Below, piece by piece: positions 19,415 through 28,700 of a DNA stretch of 64,000 nucleotides. A program made the translations under genes and the position numbers. Location: positions 278,001-342,000 of the forward strand of contig NZ_WWCK01000008.1 of NCBI RefSeq assembly GCF_009857435.1, written 5' to 3'. Source of the stretch: Duganella rivi (GTDB lineage Bacteria > Pseudomonadota > Gammaproteobacteria > Burkholderiales > Burkholderiaceae_D). Each line of letters begins with the position of its first letter. Positions within the stretch are counted from its first letter, which is position 1. The notes beneath the pieces are model-generated. The model saw only the letters and a program-made list of their open reading frames with translations. It made no database searches and had not been told where the DNA came from.

Positions 19415-20233
19415 ATGTTGCAAGACAATTTCATGTCGTTCCAGCGTTTTCGCTACGCCAAGTGGGCCATCGCCCTGCTGGCGCTGTGCATTGCGCTGTA
19501 CGTTCTCGATAACCCGCCGCTGAAGCCCGGCGGCGGCACCATGTTGGGCTATGGCTTAGGCACGCTGGGTGCATTGCTGATCGTCTTCCTGCTGCTGCTC
19601 GGCGTGCGCAAACGCGCTTACGCTTCGCGCATGGGTACCCTGCGCGGCTGGCTGTCGGCCCACGTCTACCTTGGCCTCGCGCTGGCGGTGGTGGCGACGC
19701 TGCACTGCGGTTTTGAATTCGGCTGGAACGTTCACACCTTCGCTTACGCGCTGACCATGGCCGTCATCATCAGCGGCATTTGGGGCGTAGCGCTGTACCT
19801 GTACCATCCGTCGCTGATGGGCGATCTGCTCGACGGCCGCACGCTGGATCAAATCGCACAAGATTTGCGCGACCTCGATGACCGCTGCCGCATGCTGGCG
19901 CAAGGCCGTCCGCCGGCGCTGCTGGCGCTCATAGAAGAATCGGCCGCCGGCCAAATCTTCTCGAAACGCCGCCAGCGCCTGACAGGCCGTAACCGCAACT
20001 GCGCCACCGCGCGCGTGCTGGCGCGCTTGCGCGAAGTAGGCGACCAAGCCGATGCCAATGCCAACGAAATCTACACCTTGCAATTCCGCCGCCTGCAACA
20101 GCTCAAACGCATACGCTCGTTCGTGCGACTGCGCACGCTGACGGAAATCTGGCTGCTGTTCCATGTACCGATGTCGATTGCGCTGCTGGTCGCGCTGATT
20201 GCGCACATCGTCTCGGTATTCTTCTACTGGTAA
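19415..20233 (+). CDS. Membrane protein with two HX13H helices, predicted b-type diheme cytochrome
   Basis: A 272-residue inner-membrane protein with five clear hydrophobic segments and a cytoplasmic-looking charged stretch (about 145-225). Two segments each have His-X13-His: H-VYLGLALAVVATL-H and H-VPMSIALLVALIA-H. This spacing is the known heme-ligand pattern of ferric-reductase-like and other diheme b proteins, in which two hemes stack across the membrane. No flavin or NAD domain is fused. It is the first gene of the seven-gene operon, 6 bp before the decaheme gene, and would suit a role passing electrons through the inner membrane (inference). An ATG at 19433 is an alternative start. Confidence 0.82.
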   Translation: MLQDNFMSFQRFRYAKWAIALLALCIALYVLDNPPLKPGGGTMLGYGLGTLGALLIVFLLLLGVRKRAYASRMGTLRGWLSAHVYLGLALAVVATLHCGFEFGWNVHTFAYALTMAVIISGIWGVALYLYHPSLMGDLLDGRTLDQIAQDLRDLDDRCRMLAQGRPPALLALIEESAAGQIFSKRRQRLTGRNRNCATARVLARLREVGDQADANANEIYTLQFRRLQQLKRIRSFVRLRTLTEIWLLFHVPMSIALLVALIAHIVSVFFYW

Positions 20234-20239
20234 TCGCTT

Positions 20240-21688
20240 ATGCAATCTCGTAACAACGATAAGCTCCAGAAGGAGATCGATGCGCTACAACGCCCGCTGG
20301 TCGGACGGCGGGCCATGTCGTGGCTGGCGTTTGTGCTGGTGCTGCTGGCTTGCCTGGTGCTGCCGGTGATGGCGTCGATATGGCCGTCCGTGTTCCACCC
20401 GGTGGAAGAGAAGACCGCCAAGCTGCGCCAGACGCCGCATGCCGCGCCGGTGCTGAATAGCGCCTACATGCGCGCTTCGCCGACGGCGCTGGGACTGGAC
20501 GCGCAGTGGAATCCCGGCACGCTGTCGGCATCGCACCAGCCGTTTGGCTTGGACTGCAAGTCGTGCCACTCGAAGCCGTTCCAGCAGGTGCAGGACAAGG
20601 ACTGTCTCGCATGCCATCGCGGCATCGGCAATCACGTGGCCGATAAGGTTGCATCCATGCCGGCGCTGCATGAGACGCGTTGCGCCACTTGCCACCGCGA
20701 TCACCAAGGTGCGGAGGGGCTGGTATCGCAGAACCGCCGCTATATCGGCGCTGGCTGCGCGTCCTGTCACGGCGACTTGGTGAGCAAGCTGCCCGGCACC
20801 CAGGTCGCCAATGTGAAGGACTTTGCAAAAGCGCACCCGCAGTTCCGCGTGCAAGTGGCAGCATCGGAGACGACGTTCGTGCGCCTGCGTCAAGGCGGCG
20901 CGCCGATTGCGCAGACCAATACCCTCAAGTTCCCGCACGATATCCACGTGGCTGCAGGCGGCATCGCCGGCCCGAGTGGCAAGACCAAGCTGGAATGTGC
21001 GAGTTGCCATCGGCCGAATGCGAGCGGTAATGGCTTTGAACGCGTGAGCATGCAGCGTGACTGCCAGTCGTGTCACACGCTGGCGTTTGAGCCGGCGCTG
21101 TCGCAGCGTCAGGTGCCGCATGGTTCGGTGCCCGAGGTGTTGTCGACGCTGCGCGAATTCTATGGTTACGTCAGTGGCAGCAAGGTGGCGATTGATACGC
21201 CGCCGGTTAATGGGCCGGTGTTCACGGTGCGTCCGGGGATGCAGGAGCGTCCGGCAGCCAGCTTTGTGCAAGGCCCGGGCGATGCGCGTGCGCGCGCGGC
21301 GGCGGCTGCGACAGAGTTGTTTGAGAAAACTTCGTGCATTGTTTGCCATAGCGTGAGCCGCGTGCCGGGGCCGGGCAAGGCGGGGACGCCGGGAGCGGAT
21401 CTGCCGCAGTGGAAAATCGCGCCGTTGACGCCATCGCATGCATGGCTGCCGAAGGCCGCCTTCAATCACGCCGCGCATCGTCAAGCGCCGTGTGGTGATT
21501 GCCACTTGGCCGCCAAGTCGAACAAGGCAAGCGATGTGCTGATGCCGACTATTAAAGAATGCCGCGATTGCCACACCGGCACCGAGCCGGCCGTCGGCAA
21601 AGTGAAGTCCGATTGCGCGATGTGTCACGGCTATCACATGCCCGACCTGCACACCGCCGCCCAGCCAGCGAAAGCGATGAAGCCATGA
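20240..21688 (+). CDS. Membrane-anchored decaheme c-type cytochrome
   Basis: A 482-residue multiheme cytochrome. A single hydrophobic helix (about 26-46) anchors it to the inner membrane with the bulk in the periplasm. I count ten CXXCH motifs between about residues 105 and 463: CKSCH, CLACH, CATCH, CASCH, CASCH, CQSCH, CIVCH, CGDCH, CRDCH and CAMCH. Many extra His (for example FPHDIH, FNHAAH) could be distal ligands, as in class III/c7-type cytochromes. It is the likely periplasmic acceptor for the preceding b-type protein. Its stop overlaps the start of the HbpS-like gene by 4 bp. Confidence 0.9.
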   Translation: MQSRNNDKLQKEIDALQRPLVGRRAMSWLAFVLVLLACLVLPVMASIWPSVFHPVEEKTAKLRQTPHAAPVLNSAYMRASPTALGLDAQWNPGTLSASHQPFGLDCKSCHSKPFQQVQDKDCLACHRGIGNHVADKVASMPALHETRCATCHRDHQGAEGLVSQNRRYIGAGCASCHGDLVSKLPGTQVANVKDFAKAHPQFRVQVAASETTFVRLRQGGAPIAQTNTLKFPHDIHVAAGGIAGPSGKTKLECASCHRPNASGNGFERVSMQRDCQSCHTLAFEPALSQRQVPHGSVPEVLSTLREFYGYVSGSKVAIDTPPVNGPVFTVRPGMQERPAASFVQGPGDARARAAAAATELFEKTSCIVCHSVSRVPGPGKAGTPGADLPQWKIAPLTPSHAWLPKAAFNHAAHRQAPCGDCHLAAKSNKASDVLMPTIKECRDCHTGTEPAVGKVKSDCAMCHGYHMPDLHTAAQPAKAMKP

Positions 21689-23694
21689 ATGCGGGTTTGA
21701 CGCTGCTTGCCGCTTTAAAAATGCGCGGCACCACTCCACCCCGCACACCGCAGCGCCCGGGGTCTGACCCCGTACGGGGTCAGACCCCTTCGTTCGGGGT
21801 GATAGCTTGCCTCGTGGCCGCGCTGACAGGATGCAGCGGTGGTGGTGGAGGAACTAGCGCCGTTGCACCCGGCGGCACCTCGACCAGCGGCAGCTGCTTC
21901 ACCCCAGCCCCCACCCCGCAGTCCATCACCGCAGCGGAAGTAGAGCAGGTGCTAGCCCAAGGCGCGGAGGCTGCGTCCAAGCTAGGCGCCAAGGCCACTA
22001 TCGCAGTGGTAGACCGCGTCGGCAACGTGCTCGCCGTGTACCGCATGACCGGTGCCGGCACGACGGTAAATATCCTCAGCGGCAGCGGCAAGAACAGCGC
22101 CGACAGCCCACAAGGTCTCGACGGCCTCAGTGGCCTGATCGGCTCCGATCTCGCTGCCGTGGCCAAAGCGCTGACCGGCGCCTACCTATCCTCATCCGGC
22201 AACGCCTTCAGCACCCGCACCGCCAGCTTTATCGTGCAAGATCACTTTGTACCGGAAATCGGCAACACCGCCGGCGGCCCTTTATTCGGCGTTCAGTTCA
22301 GCCAACTGCCTTGTGGCGACTTGGTGCAGCGTGGCGCTGGCATCGGCATTGGGCCCAAGCGTTCACCGCTGGGCCTCGCCGCTGATCCGGGCGGCTTCCC
22401 GCTTTATAAAAACGGTCGCGTAGTCGGCGGCATCGGTGTGATTGCCGACGGCGTGTACGGACTCGATCCCAGTCCAACCACCAGCGGCGCAGACTTGGAC
22501 GAGCGCATCGCCTTGTCCGCGCAAAGCGGCTTCGCAGCACCGGATTGCATCCGCGCAGACCGCATCACCGCAGGCGGCGTAACGCTGACGTATGCAAATA
22601 CGGCCTCGCAGCCGGTCGCGGTAACGGCCACGCGCATCAGCGGCATGGCTGGCGGCTTGCTGGCGGTAGATGGCTACTACGACGGCGCGGCCATCCTGGC
22701 CGGCACCGCATTTGGCGAAGCGGCATCGGGCTTTATCGCACAAGGCAGCACGCAGATTCTGGTGAACGCATCGCAAAGCAATCGCTATCCTGCCAGCGCC
22801 TCGCTTGCGCCTTTGCCGGCAGCGGCGGGCATGACCGCTGCTGAGGTGCAGGAAGTACTGTCGCAAGCATTGAGTGTGGCCGCACAGGCGCGCGCGCAGA
22901 TTCGCATTCCGGTTGGTTCGGCGGCGGAGGTGACGGTGTCGGTGGTGGATGCGTCCGGCCACGTGCTGGGTCTTGTGCGCAGCGGCGACGGGCCGGTGTT
23001 CGGCGTAGACGTCTCCTTGCAGAAGGCCCGTACGGCGGCGTTCTTCTCGTCGCCCGGCGCGTCGGCGGCGATTTCCGCCTTGCCGCAGCTGGGTTACTTT
23101 AACGGCTCGCTCAAGCAGGGCGCACTATTCGGTGTGGATGGCTACATGGCGTCGTCGCGCAGCTTCTTTGCAAATTCGTCCGCGTTCAGCGACGGCACGG
23201 CGTTTTCGGCGCGGGCCATCGGCAACATCGCGCGGCCTATTTTCCCGGACGGGATCGATGGCAATCCGGCCGGGCCGCTGTCCAAGACTAAGGCGACCTG
23301 GAGTCCGTTCAACGTAGGCTTGCAGCTGGACTTGGTGTATCCATCGCTGGTCGGTGCGATCTTGTCGCCAGCAGCGGCTAACCGCAGTTGTACCGGTAAC
23401 GCGATTGGCCTGGAAAACGGCATGCAGACTTTCCCCGGCGGCTTCCCGATTTATCGCGGAACCACGTTGATTGGCGCGATTGGCGTGTCCGGCGACGGCG
23501 TGGATCAGGATGACATGATCGGCATGCTGGGCGTGTCGCGTGCGGCAGCGGTACTCAAGACCGGCATCGGCCATGCACCGGCGTCGCGCCGCGCGGACAC
23601 CTTGAAGCCGCAAGGCCGCAACCTGCGCTACGCCCAGTGCCCGCAAGCGCCGTTCAATAACAGTACTGAGCAGAGCGTGTGTGATGGGATTTAA
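21685..23694 (+). CDS. Lipoprotein with two HbpS/GlcG-like heme-binding domains
   Basis: A 669-residue protein. With the ATG at 21685, which overlaps the previous stop, the lipobox is AALTGC at Cys50, followed by SGGGGG. Two HbpS/GlcG-type domains are visible. The first starts at ITAAEVEQVLAQGAEAASKLG with AVVDRVGNVLAVYR. The second starts at MTAAEVQEVLSQAL with SVVDASGHVLGLVR. Both also keep the GGFPLYK/GGFPIYRG - GxIGV segment. The family binds heme or small ligands in some members. The N-terminus is odd: about 37 residues precede the hydrophobic core, and a 30-bp perfect palindrome encodes about residues 25-35. The true start may therefore lie later. Confidence 0.8.
   Translation: MNAGLTLLAALKMRGTTPPRTPQRPGSDPVRGQTPSFGVIACLVAALTGCSGGGGGTSAVAPGGTSTSGSCFTPAPTPQSITAAEVEQVLAQGAEAASKLGAKATIAVVDRVGNVLAVYRMTGAGTTVNILSGSGKNSADSPQGLDGLSGLIGSDLAAVAKALTGAYLSSSGNAFSTRTASFIVQDHFVPEIGNTAGGPLFGVQFSQLPCGDLVQRGAGIGIGPKRSPLGLAADPGGFPLYKNGRVVGGIGVIADGVYGLDPSPTTSGADLDERIALSAQSGFAAPDCIRADRITAGGVTLTYANTASQPVAVTATRISGMAGGLLAVDGYYDGAAILAGTAFGEAASGFIAQGSTQILVNASQSNRYPASASLAPLPAAAGMTAAEVQEVLSQALSVAAQARAQIRIPVGSAAEVTVSVVDASGHVLGLVRSGDGPVFGVDVSLQKARTAAFFSSPGASAAISALPQLGYFNGSLKQGALFGVDGYMASSRSFFANSSAFSDGTAFSARAIGNIARPIFPDGIDGNPAGPLSKTKATWSPFNVGLQLDLVYPSLVGAILSPAAANRSCTGNAIGLENGMQTFPGGFPIYRGTTLIGAIGVSGDGVDQDDMIGMLGVSRAAAVLKTGIGHAPASRRADTLKPQGRNLRYAQCPQAPFNNSTEQSVCDGI
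21759..21788. repeat. 30-bp perfect palindrome, REP-like element
   Basis: GGGGTCTGACCCC, then GTAC centred, then GGGGTCAGACCCC reads the same on both strands. It is followed at once by a second small hairpin, ACCCC-TTCGTTC-GGGGT. Elements with GGGGTCTGACCCC cores occur as dispersed repeats in several GC-rich proteobacteria (general knowledge). I see only this copy in the window. It lies in frame inside the signal-peptide region of the HbpS-like gene. Confidence 0.75.
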
Positions 23695-25699
23695 AACTAC
23701 GTTTTCGCTCTGCGTGTCATCGGCGCTGGTTGCCGCCACAGCGCAAGCGGCACCGCAGCAGCTGCAAGTGCTGGCCGTGACGGTTCCGGTGCGCGCCGAG
23801 CCGTCGGTTACTTCGCTGTCGCTGGCCGAGCTGTCGCGCGGCGCGGTGATCGGCATCCTTGAGCAGCGCGGCGACTGGTACAAGGTGCCGCTCGATGCGC
23901 AGCGCGCCGGCTGGGTGCAAATGGCTCCCGCGGAATATGGCGAAATGACGCTAGTTGTTTTTGACGCGCCGGCCGGTGTCGCCGCAGCCGATGGCGGCGC
24001 GGAAGGCAAGGCGGATGATGGCATCATCGCCGCGCGTCCTGGCGCCACGTCCGGCGTGCCGCAGGCCGCTGTCCTGCCGACCATCGATCCATCGCAAGTG
24101 CCGCCGCCGCAAGCCAACCTGCCGCGCGAGTCCTTGTCCGTACCGGATCGCTGGCGCTTGATGCAAACCTTGGGCTTTAAATTCCCATGGTACGACCCAT
24201 ACAATCAGAACGTCTTGAAGGCCGACCTACCAGTGCTCAAACAGTACGCGCCTGACCTGTTCTTCAACCTCGGCGTGGTCTCCGACTCGCTGCTGGAGCT
24301 GCGCCGCTTGCCGACGCCGGTGTCCGGCCAAATCGGCATCGCGCCCGGCGCGAATGACATCTTCGGCCGCGGCCAGCAAACCGTCATGGTGCAAAACCTG
24401 ATTTTGAACCTGGGCCTGATCAAAGGCGACACCACCTTCCGCCCGCCTGACTACGAACTGCGCTTTGTCCCAGTCTTCAACTTCAACCGCGCCATGGTGC
24501 AGGAAGCGGGCGCGCTGCGCATCGATCCTTCGCAGGACAAGCGCCGTACCGATAACTTCGTCGGCATTCAGGAGATGTTCGCCGACGTCCACTTGCGTAA
24601 CGTCTCCGACCGCTATGATTTTGACAGCCTGCGCGTCGGCATCCAGCCATTCACCAACGACTTCCGTGGCTTCCTGTTCCAGGATTCGCCGGTCGGCGTG
24701 CGCTTGTTCGGTAACCGCGACAACAACCGCTGGCAATACAACCTCGCCGCCTTCGCGCGCTTTGAGAAGGATAGCAACAGCGGCTTGAACGCCGTCGGCA
24801 AAGGCCTGCGCAAAGACCAAATCTATATCGCCAACTTGTATCGTCAAGACTGGCCGTGGGTCGGCTTTACTTCGCAAGCCAGCATTGTCCATAACCGCAA
24901 TCAGGAAACCGAAAAGACCTACGACACCAACGGTTTCCTGGTGCGCCCGGCTTTCCTTGGTGACCTGCGTTCGCACCGCTACCACGTCACCTACCTTGGT
25001 TATAGCGGCGACGGGCATATCGGCGAATGGAACCTCGCCACCTCGACTTACTTCGCGCTAGGCCACAACGAACACGATCCGCTGGCGCACAGCGCGCAGA
25101 AGATCCGCGCCGGCTATCACGCCAGCGAACTATCGCGCGACTTCAGCTGGATACGCGCGCGCGCCTCGCTGGTGCTGGCCTCCGGCGACAAAGACCCGTA
25201 CGACAACAAGTCCACCGGCTTTGACGCCATCATGGAAAACCCGCAGATCGCCGGCTCGGACACCAGCTTCTCGATCCGCCAAGGCTTGCCGCTGATCGGT
25301 GGCGGCGGCGTCGCACTGTCCGGCCGCAATGGCATCTTGCCGTCGCTGCGGTCATCCAAAGATGAAGGCCAATCCAACTTCGTCAATCCCGGCCTGGCGT
25401 TGATCGGTGTTGGCGCGGACATGGACTTGAAGCCGGAACTGCGCGTGTTCGGCAATGTCTCTTATCTGCGCTTCATGGACACGCGCGTGCTGGAAGTGCT
25501 GCGCGCGCAGTCGATACCGTCGAAAGAAATGGGTACCGATTTCTCGGTCGGCCTGCACTGGCGGCCGTTCTACAACCAGAACGTGATTATCAATAGCTCC
25601 GTTGCCGCACTGCGGCCCGGCAAAGCACTGAAAGCCCTGTACGGCGACAAACAGGGCACGCTGTATTCCGTTTTATTCAACATGGTACTGAGTTTCTAA
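23684..25699 (+). CDS. SH3b-domain outer-membrane beta-barrel protein
   Basis: A 671-residue exported protein. Its parts are a signal peptide (ending near AATAQA), a bacterial SH3 domain (about 28-85: VPVRAEPSVTS...GDWYKVPLD..RAGWVQM), a Pro/Ala-rich linker to about 150, and then a long region with alternating hydrophobic/polar strands. It ends NMVLSF, with the terminal Phe typical of BAM-assembled barrels. The motif YDPYNQNVLKADLPV begins the barrel part. The size and the position between a periplasmic and a probably extracellular multiheme cytochrome suggest a porin-type conduit, analogous in role to MtrB/PioB, although I see no sequence match to them. GTG at 23681 is an alternative start. 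Confidence 0.8.
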   Translation: MGFKTTFSLCVSSALVAATAQAAPQQLQVLAVTVPVRAEPSVTSLSLAELSRGAVIGILEQRGDWYKVPLDAQRAGWVQMAPAEYGEMTLVVFDAPAGVAAADGGAEGKADDGIIAARPGATSGVPQAAVLPTIDPSQVPPPQANLPRESLSVPDRWRLMQTLGFKFPWYDPYNQNVLKADLPVLKQYAPDLFFNLGVVSDSLLELRRLPTPVSGQIGIAPGANDIFGRGQQTVMVQNLILNLGLIKGDTTFRPPDYELRFVPVFNFNRAMVQEAGALRIDPSQDKRRTDNFVGIQEMFADVHLRNVSDRYDFDSLRVGIQPFTNDFRGFLFQDSPVGVRLFGNRDNNRWQYNLAAFARFEKDSNSGLNAVGKGLRKDQIYIANLYRQDWPWVGFTSQASIVHNRNQETEKTYDTNGFLVRPAFLGDLRSHRYHVTYLGYSGDGHIGEWNLATSTYFALGHNEHDPLAHSAQKIRAGYHASELSRDFSWIRARASLVLASGDKDPYDNKSTGFDAIMENPQIAGSDTSFSIRQGLPLIGGGGVALSGRNGILPSLRSSKDEGQSNFVNPGLALIGVGADMDLKPELRVFGNVSYLRFMDTRVLEVLRAQSIPSKEMGTDFSVGLHWRPFYNQNVIINSSVAALRPGKALKALYGDKQGTLYSVLFNMVLSF

Positions 25700-25700
25700 C

Positions 25701-28700
25701 ATGAAGGCGTTTAAACACATCCTCGCACTGGCGCTGCTGCTGATGGCAGTAGCGGCGGTATCGCTGGTGAGTGCCAATTCATCGGCGGTGTTAACGCTGC
25801 GCGACTACATCATGGCGCCAGCCGCACCGGCTGCGCAAACGGAAAAACAGGCCGACGCCAAATCGTCCGGCTGCCTGAGCTGCCACACCGTCACCGACCG
25901 TCATACCATGCACGCCAATCCCGGCGTGGTGCTGGGCTGCACCGACTGCCACGGCGGCAATGCGTCCGTAGTCGGCGAAGGCAAGCCGGATAGCGCCGCA
26001 TATCGCTCCGCGCTGGACGCGGCGCACATCCTGCCGCGCAACGAGAAGTATTGGCAGTATCCATCGTCCGCTAATCCGCAAGGCTCGTATGCCAAGCTGA
26101 ATCAGGAACACCCGGCCTACATCCGCTTTATCAATCCCGGCGACTTGCGCGTGGCGCGCGATGCGTGCGGCGCTTGCCACCTGCCGATCATTCAAGCGCA
26201 GGAACGCAGCTTGATGGCGACATCCGCCATGCTGTGGGGCGGCGCGAGCTACAACAACGGCATCCTGCCGTACAAGCGCTACATCCTTGGCGAGTCCTAC
26301 ACGCCGGAAGGCGCTGCTGCGGCCATCGTCAATCCGCTCCGTGTGGATAACGAGCTGTTTGTCCACAAGGGGATTCTGGATCGCCTGTATCCGCTGCCAG
26401 CATGGGAGACAATTCCACCGGCCGACGTGTTCCGCGTGTTTGAGCGCGGCGGCCGCGTAATCAGCAGCGCGTTCCCGGAAGTCGGTTTGCCGAACAGCTC
26501 CGGCACGCTGCAAAAACTCGATGAACCGGGCCGCCCGGATATCCATCAGTCCAATCGTGGCCCCGGCACCGGCGGCCGCATCGCCGTCCCGGCCATCAAC
26601 ATCACCAAGACGCGCTTGAATGATCCGCACCTGTGGTTCCTCGGGACGAACGAGCAGCCGGGCGACTATCGTTCTTCCGGCTGCACCGCGTGCCACACCA
26701 TCTACGCCAACGACCGCGATCCGCTGCACTCCGGGCCATACGCGTCGGCCGGTAACAGCGGCATGACCAAGACCGTTGATCCTACCATTCCGAAGAACCA
26801 GTCTGGCCACCCGATCAAACACGAATTCACGCGCGCGATTCCATCGTCGCAGTGCATGACCTGCCATATGCACCAGCCGAACATCTTCGTGAACTCGTTC
26901 TACGGCTACACCATGTGGGACTATGAGTCGGACGCGCCGGCCATGTGGCCGAAGAAGCAGAAGTACCCGACCGACGCAGAGATCCGCGCCATCCAGGCAC
27001 GCAACCCGGAAGAAGCGGCCACGCGCGGCAACTGGAGCGATCCCGAATTCCTGAAGAACGTATCGAGCCTGAACCCAACCCTGAAAGACACGCAGTTCGC
27101 CGACTACCATGGCCACGGCTGGAACTTCCGCGCGATCTACAAGCGTGACCGCAAGGGCGCGCTGCTGGATGCCAAGGGCAACATCATTGATGACAAAGAC
27201 CCCGATAAATTCAAGAAGACCGTGCATCTTGCCTCCATCCACATGGAGAAGGGCATGCAATGCGTGGACTGCCACTTCTCGCAGGATGCTCACAGCAACG
27301 GCCACATTTACGGCGAGGTGGCGGCGGCGATTGAAGTCGATTGCATCGATTGCCACGGCAGCGCCACGCGCTATCCAACGTTGCGCACCAGCGGCCCAGC
27401 GGCCAAGCCGGGCGGCATGGATATGTCGCTGCTGAAAACGCAGGATGGCCGCCAGCGCTTTGAATGGCGCGAAGGCCGCTTGTACCAGCGCGCCGCTACC
27501 GATCCGAAAAAGGAATGGGAAGTCAGTCTGGTGAAGGATTCGGTCAATCCGGCCAATCCGCACTACAACGAGAAAGCCGCGCGCGCCAAGTTGATGAGCG
27601 CAGGGCCAGAAGGCCAGCAAGGCAAGTGGGGGCCGGGCGTCGGCAAGCTGGCGCACGATAACGACAAGATGAGCTGCCATAGCTGCCATCTGTCGTGGAC
27701 CACCAGCTGCGCCGGCTGCCATTTGCCGATTCAGGCCAACTGGAAAACCGAACGCCTGCACTACGAGGGCGGCGAAACGCGTAACTACGCTTCCTACAAT
27801 CCGCAGGTGGCGCGCGACGATATGTTCCAGCTGGGTGTGGCCGGCCCGGTGAAAGGTTCGAAGATTACGCCGGTGCGTTCCAGCTCCGCGCTGGTGCTGT
27901 CGTCGGTGAACTCGAACCGCGAGAAGATCTATATCCAGCAGCCGCCGATTGCAGCAAGCGGCTTCTCATCGCAAGCGTTTGCGCCGCACTATCCGCACAC
28001 GGAGCGCAAGGAAGAAACCAAGACGTGCAGCGATTGCCACGTCTCCAAGGCCAACGACAACAACGCCATCATGGCGCAGTTGCTGCTGCAAGGGACGAAC
28101 TTCGTCAACTTTGTCGGCTACAACGCCTGGATCGGCGAAGCAGGCCACGTGGAAGCGGCCACCGTCACCGAGTGGGATGAACCGCAAGCGGTGAAGGGCA
28201 GCTACTTGCAGCGCTATGCCTACCCGGACTGGTACGAGCAGCACAAGGCTCGCAAGATGGAGTTGACCGAAACGCACTCGCATCCGACGCAGGGCGCGGC
28301 CAGCTGCCTGCAACTGCGCGGCGAGTACTTGTTCACGGCGGAAGGCAAGGGCGGCCTGCGCGTGTACGACGTCGCCAGCATCGCCAACAAGGGCGTATCG
28401 CAGCGCATTGTCACCGCGCCGTATTCTCCGCTGGGCCAGAACACGCAAGTGCCGTCGAAGAATGCCACCTGCATGGCGCTGCCGACCAATCAGCCGATCG
28501 CTCCGACCCGTAACCAGGGCGATTTGATGCGGGTGACGAATCAGGAGCAGGCCTTCCACCCGATTTATCACTACGCCGCAATCAGTGATTCGCAAGAGGG
28601 ACTGATCTTGGTGAACGTGGACACGCTGGCCGACGGCGAGGCACGCAACAACTTCCTCAAGCGCGCGCTGACGTGGAATCCGAACGGCTTGCTGAACGGC

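Noticed and set aside
25791..27761. A 656-codon minus-strand frame opposite the decaheme-propeller gene
   Set aside because: The plus-strand frame carries ten CXXCH motifs. The opposite frame is Arg/Ala-rich with no signal or motif, a GC-skew shadow.
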